A DNA stretch of 64,000 bases from Winogradskyella flava (GCF_014243395.1 NZ_JACLCP010000006.1:124001-188000); one strand, 5' to 3'. Numbered from the stretch's first letter, positions 18,292-28,057 are shown. Notes: generated by a model from the letters alone, not told the origin. A program made the numbers and translations.

Positions 18292-20247
18292 TTATTCTTC
18301 CTCTTCTTTAATGATTTCTGACACCGTTTCTGGTTTTTCAAAAGCTCGTTTCCCGAATATCTTTTCAAGATTATCCTTAAAGATGACTTCTTTGTCCAAA
18401 AGAACTTCGGCTAATTCGGTGAGTTTATCTTTATGTTGTTCTAGAAGCTTTACGGCACGATCGTACTGAGCTTCAATAATATCTGAAATTTCTTTATCAA
18501 TAAGTTCTGCCGTCTGTTCACTGTAAGGTTTTGTAAAGCCATATTCGGATTGACCAGATGAATCATAGTAAGTTAAATTACCTACTTTATCACTAAGTCC
18601 GTAAATAGTTACCATAGCTCTTGCTTGCTTGGTCACTTTTTCTAGATCACTTAAAGCGCCTGTAGATATTTTATCAAAAATTACTTTTTCGGCAGCTCTA
18701 CCACCCAATGCAGCACACATCTCATCCAGCATTTGCTCAGGACGCACAATTAGGCGTTCCTCTGGTAAGTACCAAGCAGCGCCGAGTGAACGTCCTCTAG
18801 GTACTATGGTGACCTTTACTAATGGAGCAGCATGCTCTAACATCCAACTTACGGTGGCGTGACCAGCTTCATGAAATGCTACAGCGCGTTTTTCGTCTGG
18901 TGTAATAATCTTATTTTTCTTTTCTAGTCCTCCAACAATTCTATCTACAGCATCTAAGAAATCTTGTTTATTTACCGCTTTTTTGCCCTTTCTAGCAGCT
19001 ATTAATGCTGCTTCATTACAAACGTTGGCAATATCAGCACCCGAGAAGCCAGGCGTCTGCTTTGCCAAGAAATCTACATCTAAAGTTTCCTCCTTTTTAA
19101 GAGGTCGTAAATGCACCTCGAAAATTTCCTTACGTTCTCTTACATCTGGTAGATCAACATAAATCTGTCTATCAAAACGACCAGCACGCATCAAAGCACT
19201 ATCTAAGACATCAGCTCTGTTGGTTGCTGCCAAGACAATAACATTGGTGTTAGTACCAAAACCGTCCATTTCTGTCAAAAGTTGATTTAAGGTATTTTCT
19301 CTTTCATCATTAGAACCTGAGAAGTTGTTTTTTCCTCTTGCCCTACCAATAGCATCAATCTCATCAATAAAAATAATTGATGGTGATTTTTCTTTGGCTT
19401 GCTTAAATAGATCTCTCACACGAGAAGCACCTACACCAACGAACATTTCCACAAAATCAGAACCTGATAACGAGAAGAAAGGTACTTTAGCTTCACCTGC
19501 AACGGCTTTGGCTAATAAGGTCTTACCTGTCCCTGGAGGTCCTACAAGTAAGGCTCCTTTCGGAATTTTTCCACCAAGTGAAGTATATTTTTCTGGGAAC
19601 TTTAGAAAGTCTACAATTTCTTGCACCTCTTCTTTAGCACCTTCTAATCCAGCAACATCCTTAAATGATGTTTTGGTATCTGACTTTTCATCAAAAAGCT
19701 TAGCTTTAGACTTTCCAATATTGAAAATCTGCCCTCCAGCTCCGCCACCGCCTCCAGAAGACATGCGGCGCATAATAAATATCCAAACACCAATGATTAA
19801 AATGAAAGGTAAGAGCGTCAATAAGAAATCTCCCCAGACATTTTGTTCGGTTTCGTATTTAACTTCGGTAGAAAGGTTATTATCTGTAATAATTTGGTTG
19901 ATGTCCTTTTCAAAATTCTGAAGGTCACCGAATTCAAATTTATAATTTGGAAGCGGACTTACCGAAGGTAAAATCGTTTTAGGCTTCGAGTTTTTATGAA
20001 CCTCTTGCTGCTGCGCTTCTTTAGTTAAATATACTCTTGCTTCTCTTTTATTAACGATTTCTACGGTCTCTACATCGCCCTTACTTAAATAATCCAAAAA
20101 TTGGGATGGTGTGGTTTGTTTTCCTGTAGAACCACCAAAGCCACCTGAGAATAATTGTATAGATAAAAATACCGCTATTATTACCCCGTATATCCAATAT
20201 GGATTTAGTTTAGGTTTTTTGTTTAAATTTTTATTGTCTTTTGCCAT
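18292..20247 (-). CDS. ftsH: ATP-dependent zinc metalloprotease FtsH
   Basis: FtsH is a membrane-bound AAA+ protease that degrades misfolded and regulatory membrane proteins. The protein has 651 residues. It has an N-terminal membrane segment (about 17-35), a periplasmic domain, and a second membrane segment (about 138-160, [18 protein letters not shown]). The AAA+ module has Walker A GPPGTGKT and Walker [12 protein letters not shown], and the peptidase domain carries the zinc motif HEAGH. The C-terminal tail is acidic (EEEE). The gene follows rsfS by 17 bases on the same strand and ends at a hairpin terminator. Confidence 0.98.
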   Translation of the reverse strand: MAKDNKNLNKKPKLNPYWIYGVIIAVFLSIQLFSGGFGGSTGKQTTPSQFLDYLSKGDVETVEIVNKREARVYLTKEAQQQEVHKNSKPKTILPSVSPLPNYKFEFGDLQNFEKDINQIITDNNLSTEVKYETEQNVWGDFLLTLLPFILIIGVWIFIMRRMSSGGGGGAGGQIFNIGKSKAKLFDEKSDTKTSFKDVAGLEGAKEEVQEIVDFLKFPEKYTSLGGKIPKGALLVGPPGTGKTLLAKAVAGEAKVPFFSLSGSDFVEMFVGVGASRVRDLFKQAKEKSPSIIFIDEIDAIGRARGKNNFSGSNDERENTLNQLLTEMDGFGTNTNVIVLAATNRADVLDSALMRAGRFDRQIYVDLPDVRERKEIFEVHLRPLKKEETLDVDFLAKQTPGFSGADIANVCNEAALIAARKGKKAVNKQDFLDAVDRIVGGLEKKNKIITPDEKRAVAFHEAGHATVSWMLEHAAPLVKVTIVPRGRSLGAAWYLPEERLIVRPEQMLDEMCAALGGRAAEKVIFDKISTGALSDLEKVTKQARAMVTIYGLSDKVGNLTYYDSSGQSEYGFTKPYSEQTAELIDKEISDIIEAQYDRAVKLLEQHKDKLTELAEVLLDKEVIFKDNLEKIFGKRAFEKPETVSEIIKEEEE

Positions 20248-20264
20248 TATAAGCTTTTGTCTTT

Positions 20265-20636
20265 TTAGTAACTGGTTTCAATTTGCGTCATCTTAGCGTC
20301 TCCCCAAAGACTCTCAATGTCGTAATATTCTCTAATGTGCTTTTGAAACACATGAACAACAACATTAACATAGTCCATTAATACCCACTCGGCATTATCT
20401 GTACCTTCAATATGCCAAGGCTTGTCCTTAGTATTTTTGCTAACTTGTTTTTGTATGGAGTTGACGATTGCGTTTACTTGTGTATTCGAAGTACCTTCAC
20501 AAACTATAAAATAATCGCAAACCGTATTTTCAATATCTCTTAAATCTAAAATTGTAATTTCTTTTCCTTTAACCTCTTCTATACCACCTATAATTGTTGT
20601 AATGAGTTGGTCTGCATTGGTATTTTCTTTCGTCAT
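20265..20636 (-). CDS. rsfS: Ribosomal silencing factor RsfS
   Basis: RsfS binds L14 and blocks subunit joining when nutrients are scarce. The 123-residue protein fits the family, with ITILDLRDIENTVCDYFIVC, the EGTSNTQVNAIVNSI segment and the conserved AEWVLMDYVNVVVHVF. It stands upstream of ftsH in one operon and is divergent from birA. Confidence 0.95.
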   Translation of the reverse strand: MTKENTNADQLITTIIGGIEEVKGKEITILDLRDIENTVCDYFIVCEGTSNTQVNAIVNSIQKQVSKNTKDKPWHIEGTDNAEWVLMDYVNVVVHVFQKHIREYYDIESLWGDAKMTQIETSY

Positions 20637-20656
20637 TAAATTGAATTAAATTTATG

Positions 20657-20664
20657 CAAAGTTA
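20657..20664 (-). promoter_or_regulatory. Probable -7 box for rsfS-ftsH
   Basis: The minus-strand sequence is TAACTTTG, a match to TAnnTTTG, 20 bases before the rsfS start. No clear -33 TTG is visible at the usual distance. Confidence 0.45.
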
Positions 20665-20730
20665 TTATTTTTTTAGTTCTTGTAAGCTGTATTTCTCATA
20701 AGAAAACTATAAAATAAATCTGCCATTTCC

Positions 20731-21462
20731 ATGTATATAATCAAACTTGATGCCATTGACTCTACAAACTCACATCTTAGGGCTATGACTTCTATTAAAC
20801 CACCTAAGGATTTTACGGTTGTGGTAACGGAACATCAAACTGATGGTCGTGGACAAATGGGTACCAACTGGCAAACGGAAAAGGGTAAGAACCTTACTGC
20901 TAGTGTGTTTAAGAAACTTAATGGTTTTAAGGTAGAGTGTCAGTTCTATATTAGTATGGTGGTTTCCTTGAGCATTTGTAAGGCACTTAAGCAATTTCAA
21001 ATTCCTAAATTACACATCAAATGGCCTAACGACATTTTGTCAGCAGACAGGAAGTTATGTGGAATTTTAATTGAGAATGTCATCAAGCATAACCAATTTC
21101 AAGGTTCAATCTTAGGTTTTGGCTTGAATGTTAATCAAAAGCAATTTGATGAGTTGCCGCAAGCATCTTCCATGAGTTTGTTAGCAGGCAGAATTTATGA
21201 TAAAGATGAAGTGTTATCCAATATTCTAGAACAGCTTCAACTGTATTTTAGACTATTGGATTCTCAAGAGTATGATACCATAAAATCTGAGTATGAAGCC
21301 TTGCTATTCAGAAAAGGTAAGCCATCAACCTTTAGAACTACAGATAATAAAACTTTTACAGGAATAATAAAAGGTGTTACAGATATCGGTAAACTGAAAG
21401 TTTTGACCGAAGATGACATTATTAAAACGTTTGATCTAAAGGAAGTGACGCTGCTATATTAA
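20731..21462 (+). CDS. birA: Biotin--[acetyl-CoA-carboxylase] ligase
   Basis: BirA activates biotin and attaches it to biotin carboxyl carrier proteins. The 243-residue protein lacks the N-terminal helix-turn-helix of the bifunctional repressor form, so it is a class I ligase only. The biotinyl-AMP site is visible in DGRGQMGTNWQTEKGKNL and in HIKWPNDILSADRKLCGIL. A short C-terminal SH3-like domain follows. It converges on the SRPBCC gene with a 4-base overlap of the two ends. Confidence 0.96.
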   Translation: MYIIKLDAIDSTNSHLRAMTSIKPPKDFTVVVTEHQTDGRGQMGTNWQTEKGKNLTASVFKKLNGFKVECQFYISMVVSLSICKALKQFQIPKLHIKWPNDILSADRKLCGILIENVIKHNQFQGSILGFGLNVNQKQFDELPQASSMSLLAGRIYDKDEVLSNILEQLQLYFRLLDSQEYDTIKSEYEALLFRKGKPSTFRTTDNKTFTGIIKGVTDIGKLKVLTEDDIIKTFDLKEVTLLY

Positions 21463-21854
21463 ACAGCCGTATTCATATTGGTAACCAAAGTTTCAATAAA
21501 CTTACTAATTGGCCCCTTGATCATCATGGCCATCATGGCGTTAAACTCTCCGTTGAATGATAATTGAACTTCAGTTTTATTTGCATCAATTTCGGTAATG
21601 TTGCCAACTAGGGAAAAATCTAGTTTTCCACCCGCCGCACCTAGGACGATCTTTCTATTTGGTTCGGCCTCTTTCTTTTTTAAGACAATTTCTGGCATGC
21701 CCTTTAATGCGAAAAGGAATTTATCATCGTCTAGAACTTCAAACTTGCTAATGTTTTCGGGCATTAAAGCTTCAAAATTTTTGACATCGGACAGAAAGTT
21801 AAAGGTTTCCTCCGCGGATTTATCTAAAGTGACTTTTGGTGATTCTAAATTCAT
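21459..21854 (-). CDS. SRPBCC (START-like) family protein
   Basis: The 131-residue product has the look of the SRPBCC superfamily, a helix-grip fold that binds hydrophobic ligands. A first beta strand and helix carry VTLDKSAEETFNFLSDVKNF, alternating strands follow, and the long C-terminal helix contains KGPISKFIETLVTNMN. No catalytic residues can be assigned. It follows pyrE by 27 bases on the same strand, and this pairing seems usual in Flavobacteriaceae. The function is unknown. Confidence 0.75.
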   Translation of the reverse strand: MNLESPKVTLDKSAEETFNFLSDVKNFEALMPENISKFEVLDDDKFLFALKGMPEIVLKKKEAEPNRKIVLGAAGGKLDFSLVGNITEIDANKTEVQLSFNGEFNAMMAMMIKGPISKFIETLVTNMNTAV

Positions 21855-21881
21855 GTGTAATGTGTTTTTTGGAATATTATA

Positions 21882-22526
21882 TCAATTAGCGTTCCATTCA
21901 CTAGGATTAGCATTCCATTGTGCTAAAATATCTTGTTGTTTTGCTGTAATATAGTGCGTATCTAAAGCCTGTTCTAATAGGTTTTCGTAGTTACTTAGTG
22001 TATGAAGTTCTACTTCGGCTTTCTTAAAATTATGATTAGCTACTTCGAACCCATATGAGAATATAGCGACCATACCTTTTACGTTCACTTCAGCTTCGTT
22101 TAAAGCCTTTACGGCATTAAGACTACTTTTTCCAGTACTAATTAAATCCTCGACGACTACGACGTTTTGTCCTTTTTCAATATAGCCTTCGACTTGGTTT
22201 TGGCGACCATGCTTCTTGGCTTCAGGTCTTACATATACGAAAGGTAGATTTAAATAATCTGCCACTAGAGCTCCTATACCAATAGCACCTGTCGCTACAC
22301 CGGCAATAACGTCTGGTTTGCCATAATGATCTTCTATATGCCTTGCCATGGTTTCCCTAATGTAATTTCTAATGAGAGGGAAAGACAGCACAATTCTATT
22401 GTCACAGTAAATTGGAGATTTCCAACCAGAAGCCCAAGTGAAAGGGTCGTTAGGTTTAAGTTTTATAGCGTTGATTTGCAATAAAACCTCTGCGGTTTTT
22501 TTAGCGGTTTCTTTATTAAAAATCAT
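21882..22526 (-). CDS. pyrE: Orotate phosphoribosyltransferase
   Basis: PyrE joins orotate and PRPP to orotidine 5'-phosphate in pyrimidine synthesis. The 214-residue protein has the PRPP-binding loop VVVVEDLISTGKSSLNAV and the region GVATGAIGIGALVADYLNLP. It also has the flexible-loop segment YVRPEAKKHGRQNQVEGYI. The -7 promoter box ends only four bases before the ATG, so the mRNA is probably leaderless. An SRPBCC gene follows in the same operon. Confidence 0.97.
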   Translation of the reverse strand: MIFNKETAKKTAEVLLQINAIKLKPNDPFTWASGWKSPIYCDNRIVLSFPLIRNYIRETMARHIEDHYGKPDVIAGVATGAIGIGALVADYLNLPFVYVRPEAKKHGRQNQVEGYIEKGQNVVVVEDLISTGKSSLNAVKALNEAEVNVKGMVAIFSYGFEVANHNFKKAEVELHTLSNYENLLEQALDTHYITAKQQDILAQWNANPSEWNAN

Positions 22527-22530
22527 GCTA

Positions 22531-22538
22531 CAAAATTA
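22531..22538 (-). promoter_or_regulatory. -7 box of a probably leaderless pyrE promoter
   Basis: The minus-strand sequence is TAATTTTG, a match to TAnnTTTG. Four bases (22527-22530) separate it from the pyrE ATG, so transcription would begin at or beside the start codon. Confidence 0.5.
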
Positions 22539-22647
22539 ATGATTTTTACAGGGCATAAAATTTTTATTTTAATTTAATTTTTGGGATTTAATGCGTTTTG
22601 ATAAAAAATAATACATTTACAATTGCGAAGATATAACGTACCCATCT

Positions 22648-23229
22648 ATGTACACCATTTATGTAGGCGATAAACCTATTATTTTGACTACTAAAGTTGA
22701 AAAGGAGACCAATTTTAAATCCTTTTTACTAAAATCAGTTAACATAGGTAAGGTTATAAAAACACTCAACAAGACGGATTTGCAAGCTGTACATTTATTA
22801 CATCACAATCCGGATAAGCTATTAAAACACTTTTTGAAATTGTTGCCCAATGTTGTGGCAGGTGGGGGAAAAGTCTATAATGACAAGGGTGAAGTCCTTT
22901 TTATCTATAGGAACGGTAAATGGGATTTGCCTAAAGGGAAAACTGAGCCCAAGGAGTCCATTGAAGATTCTGCCATAAGGGAAGTAGAGGAGGAGACAGG
23001 TGTAAAAGGATTGAAGATTAGCAAAGCTTTGCCAACAACCTATCACATTTTTAAACGTAATGGTAGGCATAAAATAAAGATCACATATTGGTTTGAAATG
23101 AGCACTAGTTTTGATGGCAGGCTCTACCCAGAAAAAAGCGAGGGTATAACTAAAGCAAAGTGGTTAGATGAAAAAGACTCTCAAAAGGCTTTAGAAAACA
23201 GTTACGCTAACATTAGGGTTTTGATGTAA
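22648..23229 (+). CDS. Nudix hydrolase
   Basis: The 193-residue protein carries a complete Nudix box, GX5EX7REUXEEXGU, in GKTEPKESIEDSAIREVEEE followed by TGV (about residues 92-114). Nudix enzymes cleave nucleoside diphosphates linked to other groups. The preceding residues RNGKWDLPKG resemble enzymes acting on diadenosine polyphosphates or inositol pyrophosphates. An N-terminal extension of about 65 residues precedes the domain, as in flavobacterial relatives. It diverges from pyrE and converges on the metallophosphoesterase gene. The substrate cannot be inferred. Confidence 0.88.
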   Translation: MYTIYVGDKPIILTTKVEKETNFKSFLLKSVNIGKVIKTLNKTDLQAVHLLHHNPDKLLKHFLKLLPNVVAGGGKVYNDKGEVLFIYRNGKWDLPKGKTEPKESIEDSAIREVEEETGVKGLKISKALPTTYHIFKRNGRHKIKITYWFEMSTSFDGRLYPEKSEGITKAKWLDEKDSQKALENSYANIRVLM

Positions 23230-23268
23230 CTGTTCTCTAAAACTTGTTTTGTGAATTTTATTTTGCCC

Positions 23269-24444
23269 TTATATTTCTTCTTTTTTACTATCGTCTAAAA
23301 CGCGGTAATATCTATTATCCTCAATAAGTAAGCCTTCAGATGTTTTATTTGGCCAATTTTTGTGATAGTCTTTTGGATGTTGTACGTCGATACCTATCAC
23401 TTTTCCATTAAAAGAGCGATTTACATTACGTTGAATGGTGTGACCTACAACTACTGTTTTTGCATTGAATTTTTTTAAACTTAAATCAACCTGTTTTTGA
23501 GTTAATTTATCATCCTTAAAGTAGCCTCTATACCAGCTAATTCCTGTTTTTGATGAAAGTAAAATATCGTTTTCGCTTTTATTTGCCTTTGGATAAGGCG
23601 CCATATAATAGTTGGCTCTTAGAAAATGGTTTATTTCCGCTAGAGACATATCAATATTAACGATATCTGGATGTATGCCACCATGAGCAAAAAGATTTCC
23701 ATTAATAGATTCTATGGCATTTTTATTAGATAACCATCTGCCTAAAAATGAGTTTTTATCGTATAAATTAGCCTGAGTTTTACCCAAGATTGAGGTAATG
23801 AACGTATACTTTAGAGAAGCGGCTTCAAAATCTCCATACATATTTTTAAGCTCATGGTTTCCAATAATAAAGTGAACCGTTCCACCGTGTTTTTTGGCTT
23901 CTTGTTCTAGTTTATAAATGAACCATAAGACTTGAGTTGTGGAAAATCCTCTATCTACAAAATCACCAACTAGCACTAAATGGCCCTTTCCGAATGTCCA
24001 TTTTAAGTCTTGATTTATAACCTTATTATTGATCAAGAAATCCCTAAAGGTCTTATACCCACTCTCAATATCAGAAATTGCTAGAATGTTTTGGCCATCA
24101 TTATAAACTGATTGTGGTATTTCGAAATTTGTGTTCAGATTAAAACTAAAACTTGTTGAGTCTAAAGAGAAAAAACAGCTTACAGATGTAGTCTCATTTG
24201 TAGAAACGTCATTTTTATCTACGTAAAAGCCATCTTTTTTATTGCCTTTAATGTAGTTGATGTTTAATGTGCTGTCATTTTTATAAAAGACATAAGGCCC
24301 TTCATTATTCCAATTCATTTTTTGAGGATTATCACCATAATGAACACTTCCATTTTCATATAGTAAAATGGAAATCGCAATTAGTAACAGAACTATTAGA
24401 GTTCCAAAGATGTGTTTTAAATAGCGTAAGATTCTTTTTTTCAT
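23269..24444 (-). CDS. Membrane-anchored metallophosphoesterase
   Basis: This 391-residue protein has one N-terminal membrane helix (HIFGTLIVLLLIAISILLY). About 100 residues of variable sequence follow, then a calcineurin-like phosphoesterase domain with LVLVGDFVDRGFST, FIIGNHELKNMYGD, NLFAHGGIHPD and TVVVGHTIQ. The first metal motif is unusual: it reads ISDIESGYKTF, so the normal His after Asp-Ile is Glu. The catalytic domain is predicted to face the periplasm. It resembles Shewanella-like protein phosphatases, but the substrate is unknown. Both neighbours are on the other strand, so it is monocistronic. Confidence 0.82.
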   Translation of the reverse strand: MKKRILRYLKHIFGTLIVLLLIAISILLYENGSVHYGDNPQKMNWNNEGPYVFYKNDSTLNINYIKGNKKDGFYVDKNDVSTNETTSVSCFFSLDSTSFSFNLNTNFEIPQSVYNDGQNILAISDIESGYKTFRDFLINNKVINQDLKWTFGKGHLVLVGDFVDRGFSTTQVLWFIYKLEQEAKKHGGTVHFIIGNHELKNMYGDFEAASLKYTFITSILGKTQANLYDKNSFLGRWLSNKNAIESINGNLFAHGGIHPDIVNIDMSLAEINHFLRANYYMAPYPKANKSENDILLSSKTGISWYRGYFKDDKLTQKQVDLSLKKFNAKTVVVGHTIQRNVNRSFNGKVIGIDVQHPKDYHKNWPNKTSEGLLIEDNRYYRVLDDSKKEEI

Positions 24445-24527
24445 TTTAATATGGTTTTTATAATAACTGTTGGTTTTTTGATTGGAACAAATATTATCCT
24501 TAAGTTATTTGTAAGAGAATTTATGTG

Positions 24528-24552
24528 ACAAACCTTTTCTCAAGAGGTTTGT
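24528..24552. repeat. Short inverted repeat upstream of the LytS-type kinase
   Basis: ACAAACCT at 24528-24535 is complementary to AGGTTTGT at 24545-24552 with nine bases between. There is no T run, so it does not look like a terminator. It might be an operator or a remnant palindrome. Confidence 0.35.
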
Positions 24553-24659
24553 AATTCCATGATTGGCGTTCATCCCTGAAATCGAAAGTTTAATGATGCA
24601 GTATTTTGAGTTTGTCACTTTTCTACAGCAAGGCAAAAAGATTCTTTTTACTTTGCAGT

Positions 24660-25481
24660 ATGATTTCAATTTTAAAGAAAAATAATTGGCTTTTATTGAA
24701 AGTTATAGTGCTGGTAACCATTTTGGTGCCATTAGGTATAACAGCGTATGAAATCATAGTACTTCAGAAAGATTCAGTATTGTTTCTTGGTGATTTTCAC
24801 CCGGCAGTAGCAATCTTTGTATTGTTGTATTATGGTATTCTATTGATTATAGGAATACTTTGGATAATTATACAACTGAAATCCGTTCTTAAGCTTAAAA
24901 ATGAAAACAAGACTAGCGAATTATTACATCTTCAGAGTCAGGTGAATCCTCACTTTTTCTTTAATATGCTTAATAATTTATATGGTTTAATAGATGTAGA
25001 TTCAGAAAAAGCAAAAGCACTAATTTTAAAATTGTCTGAATTAATGCGTTATAGTATTTATGAAGGAGAAAAAAATACAGTGTCTTTGGAAGAAGAAGTA
25101 GAGTATTTAAAGAATTATATTGAATTGCATCGCATGCGCTACCATAAAGATATTGATCTGAAATTTAATTTACATATTGAAAACAGTAAACTTCGTATCA
25201 CACCTCTACTCTTTATCATTCTTTTGGAGAACGCGTTTAAGCATGGTGTAGAAAATTTACGAGACACCTCTTATATATATATCACTTTAAAGTCTTTAGA
25301 CAGCACCGTTTATTTTGAAATTGTAAATAATTTTGATGCCTCACAGCTACCGGAAACTTCAGGTATAGGCATTAAAAATTTAAAACGAAGATTAGAATTG
25401 GCCTATCCTAATAAACACAAACTTACTTTTACTAAAAGTGAAAGTGTTCATAAAGTAAATTTAGAGCTTCAATTATGGTGA
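24660..25481 (+). CDS. LytS-family sensor histidine kinase
   Basis: The product of about 273 residues has two membrane helices (about 10-30 and 48-75), an HPK7-type phosphoacceptor region LQSQVNPHFFFNMLNNLYGL and a C-terminal ATPase domain. That domain has LLFIILLENAFKHGV as the N box and TSGIGIKNLKRRL as the G box. I chose the ATG at 24660; a TTG at 24606 is the only earlier in-frame start and adds a non-family tail. It overlaps the response regulator gene by 7 bases, so the two are a cognate pair. No separate sensor domain is visible. Confidence 0.88.
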   Translation: MISILKKNNWLLLKVIVLVTILVPLGITAYEIIVLQKDSVLFLGDFHPAVAIFVLLYYGILLIIGILWIIIQLKSVLKLKNENKTSELLHLQSQVNPHFFFNMLNNLYGLIDVDSEKAKALILKLSELMRYSIYEGEKNTVSLEEEVEYLKNYIELHRMRYHKDIDLKFNLHIENSKLRITPLLFIILLENAFKHGVENLRDTSYIYITLKSLDSTVYFEIVNNFDASQLPETSGIGIKNLKRRLELAYPNKHKLTFTKSESVHKVNLELQLW

Positions 25482-26173
25482 GATATCTTATTATAGACGA
25501 TGAGTATATAGCTCACGATATTATAAAAGGCTATTGTAGTATGTTGCCAAACATGCAACTAGCAAAGCAGTGTTATGATGCTTTAGAGGCTCTTGATTAC
25601 CTGCAACAACACCAAGTAGATCTGATTTTTTTGGACTTAAATATGCCCAAATTAAAGGGTTTTGCATTTCTGAAAACTTTATCTATACCACCAAAAATTA
25701 TAGTAACAACAGCATATCAAGAATATGCACTTGAAGGTTATGAATTGAATATTACGGATTATTTATTAAAACCATTTAGTTTTGAGCGTTTTTTAAAAGC
25801 AGTACATAAGGTTTTAGAAGTAAACCCTAATGAAATTTCATCAATAGCTAAAGAATCTAAAAAAGCTCAAGACCATATATTTATATACACAGATAAGAAG
25901 TACATACGAATACAAACCCAAGACATTCTTTATATAGAAGCCGCAGGAAACTATCTAAAAGTGATAACTATAAAAGAGCAATTCTTAACTAGGGAAAAAA
26001 TATCAAACTTAACAAGACGCTTAGTTCATGACAGCTTTATACAAGTCCACAAATCTTACATTGTCTCTAAATCGCATATAGAAGTTATCGAAGGTAATCG
26101 GATAAAAATTATGGACACTTTTATACCAATAGGGAAACTATATAAGTCTAATGTAAATGATTTACTTGGATGA
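25475..26173 (+). CDS. LytTR-family response regulator
   Basis: The 232-residue protein has a receiver domain (residues 1-120) with LIIDDEYIAHD, the phosphoacceptor Asp in LIFLDLNMPKLKGF, and the Lys in DYLLKPFSFERF. A LytTR DNA-binding domain follows (about 135-230, with YIRIQTQDILYIEAAGNYLK and SFIQVHKSYIVSKSHIEVI). It is partnered with the overlapping LytS-type kinase. Target genes are unknown. Confidence 0.92.
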   Translation: MVRYLIIDDEYIAHDIIKGYCSMLPNMQLAKQCYDALEALDYLQQHQVDLIFLDLNMPKLKGFAFLKTLSIPPKIIVTTAYQEYALEGYELNITDYLLKPFSFERFLKAVHKVLEVNPNEISSIAKESKKAQDHIFIYTDKKYIRIQTQDILYIEAAGNYLKVITIKEQFLTREKISNLTRRLVHDSFIQVHKSYIVSKSHIEVIEGNRIKIMDTFIPIGKLYKSNVNDLLG

Positions 26174-26215
26174 TTTTTCACAGTTTTTAAATTAAGAAGC
26201 ACCATAGGTCAAGCG

Positions 26216-27967
26216 TTAGTTAATTGTATATACGGGATACTGTAAATGTGCCTTTTCATAGTTTTTACTCTTTTTGTGTATCCAATCTAATTGGGCATAC
26301 CAGTTATTGGCAAACTCTTCATCGTAGCTTACTTTGATATTGTATTCGATCTGCAATTTAGGATTGGTCCTTAGAAGTGCTTGTGCTCTGTCTTCCCAAA
26401 CATAGGGTGAAAAGCCCTCTTTTTGCTGTAAGATGGTATCAAAGAAATTCCAGTTAAAAAAAGAATCTGGTGCCGCTGGTTCTAAGGTTTCCAGAAGATA
26501 GCGAATGGCCTTTTGGTCAGTCTTAACCAAATAATCTCCTTGCCTAAATCTTAATTTTTGCTCAACAGTCTTTACTTTAGTGTTATAATGAGGATAGTGA
26601 CCTTCGTAAGCATTTTTACGGGTTTGGTAATCCTCAATTCTGTAAGCATCCACCGTTATTGTGGTATCCTTTTCAAATTTTGAGACTTCTACATTATTTA
26701 GCTCTAATAACTCCATAACATTATGCCAACCTTGGGGAATAATATAGGCTTCAGGGATGGTCACGGAATTGGATGGTTTATAATAATTTTGATAGATCAC
26801 ATCTTGTGTAAAGGGTTTGGATTTATCATATTTTAAGCGTTGTGCTCCTGTCAATTCACTTGGTATCATTTGTCCCTCATAACCCTTAAATTTTAAAGTA
26901 GAGGATCTTGTTGTGTCAATGATCCAAGCCAAAGGATAGGTTTTTCCGGCTGACCATGTTTTGGTCTGTGCTTGGCGTAGCTCCGACATTCTGTTACCTT
27001 GTTCTTCGGTGATTTCAATCATACTTTTCATTAACTCATATGTACCCTCTACACGTTTTTTATAAGGCTTTAGCATGTGGGTTTCTACCATCATTCCCAA
27101 TGTATTGAACAAGGTGGTATAACCAGTGGAATAACGTGGCGAATCCAAAAACTGAGAAAATCCAGAATCAGGTGTACGATTGAACACATTGACATAAGGT
27201 GTAATATCCCAGTCTTTTGCTTCTAGTTTTTTTTCTAGCTGTGGCATAATGTCATTATTCAAATAATTGCCTAAGACACCACCTAACTTATTATGTTGCG
27301 TAAATAAATGGGTTAAGGTATATTGATAATCAGCGCCATTACTTACATGGTTGTCTATAAAAACATCGGGCTGAACCAAGTGGAATATCTGAGCAAAAGT
27401 TCTGGCATTTTTGGTATCGGATTTTATAAAATCTCGATTGAGGTCATAATTACGTGCATTGCCTCTAAAGCCATATTCCTTAGGTCCGTTTTGGTTAGTT
27501 CGTGTGCCTGAATTTCTATTTAAACTGCCACCTACATTATAAATCGGAATTGTGACCAAAACCGTACGTTTTGGTGCCTCGATTTTTCCTTGCACGATAT
27601 CCCTATATAGCATCATGGTTGCATCGATGCCATCAGATTCACCAGGATGTATGCCATTATTAATGAGTAAAATTCTATTATCTTTTCTTAATGTTTCAAA
27701 ATCACCACCAGAATTATTCATGTTCAGAGTAACAATGTGCAAAGATTTCCCTGAATCCGTTTCACCAATGTCCATAATTGAAATTTCAGAATGCGCATCG
27801 GCTAGATTGATGTAATATTGAATTGTTTCATCATATGTTGCTGTTTCCAACCCCTTACTTTTTTCAAAAACTGTGGCAAAGTCAAAATCGGTTTGGCTAT
27901 TGTTTTTTTTATCAGCATTATTTGAACAGGACGTTAGAATCAAAAGGAGAATAAAGAGTTTTTTCAT
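26216..27967 (-). CDS. M14-family zinc carboxypeptidase, lipoprotein
   Basis: This 583-residue protein has a lipoprotein signal (MKKLFILLLILTSC, Cys14), so it should be anchored in the cell envelope. The zinc carboxypeptidase domain covers about residues 35-330. The first two ligands lie in NNGIHPGESDGIDA (His and Glu), and the later histidine is probably in DVFIDNHVSNGADY. RNYDLNRDFIK supplies the substrate-binding Arg and Asn. A C-terminal region of about 230 residues is of unknown fold. The likely role is peptide scavenging or peptidoglycan trimming. Confidence 0.85.
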   Translation of the reverse strand: MKKLFILLLILTSCSNNADKKNNSQTDFDFATVFEKSKGLETATYDETIQYYINLADAHSEISIMDIGETDSGKSLHIVTLNMNNSGGDFETLRKDNRILLINNGIHPGESDGIDATMMLYRDIVQGKIEAPKRTVLVTIPIYNVGGSLNRNSGTRTNQNGPKEYGFRGNARNYDLNRDFIKSDTKNARTFAQIFHLVQPDVFIDNHVSNGADYQYTLTHLFTQHNKLGGVLGNYLNNDIMPQLEKKLEAKDWDITPYVNVFNRTPDSGFSQFLDSPRYSTGYTTLFNTLGMMVETHMLKPYKKRVEGTYELMKSMIEITEEQGNRMSELRQAQTKTWSAGKTYPLAWIIDTTRSSTLKFKGYEGQMIPSELTGAQRLKYDKSKPFTQDVIYQNYYKPSNSVTIPEAYIIPQGWHNVMELLELNNVEVSKFEKDTTITVDAYRIEDYQTRKNAYEGHYPHYNTKVKTVEQKLRFRQGDYLVKTDQKAIRYLLETLEPAAPDSFFNWNFFDTILQQKEGFSPYVWEDRAQALLRTNPKLQIEYNIKVSYDEEFANNWYAQLDWIHKKSKNYEKAHLQYPVYTIN

Positions 27968-27986
27968 AGTGAAATAGATTACACTT

Positions 27987-27994
27987 CAAACTTA
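27987..27994 (-). promoter_or_regulatory. Probable -7 box for the M14 peptidase gene
   Basis: The minus-strand sequence is TAAGTTTG, a match to TAnnTTTG, 19 bases before the start codon. The -33 box is not clear. Confidence 0.4.
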
Positions 27995-28049
27995 CAGATT
28001 TTATGTCATAAAAAATGGTAATAGATAAATTTCAAATTGTAAAAAAGAC

Positions 28050-28057
28050 TAATTTTG
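28050..28057 (+). promoter_or_regulatory. Probable -7 box for ctlX
   Basis: TAATTTTG matches TAnnTTTG and lies 21 bases before the ctlX ATG. A TTG lies only ten bases upstream of it, closer than the usual spacing, so the -33 box is uncertain. Confidence 0.4.

Noticed and set aside
19325..19921. Long open frame of 198 codons on the plus strand
   Set aside because: It lies wholly opposite ftsH, has no recognisable protein features, and arises from the codon pattern of the real gene.
24606..24659. TTG start for the LytS-type kinase
   Set aside because: The ATG at 24660 directly precedes the first membrane helix, and the upstream part has no family character.
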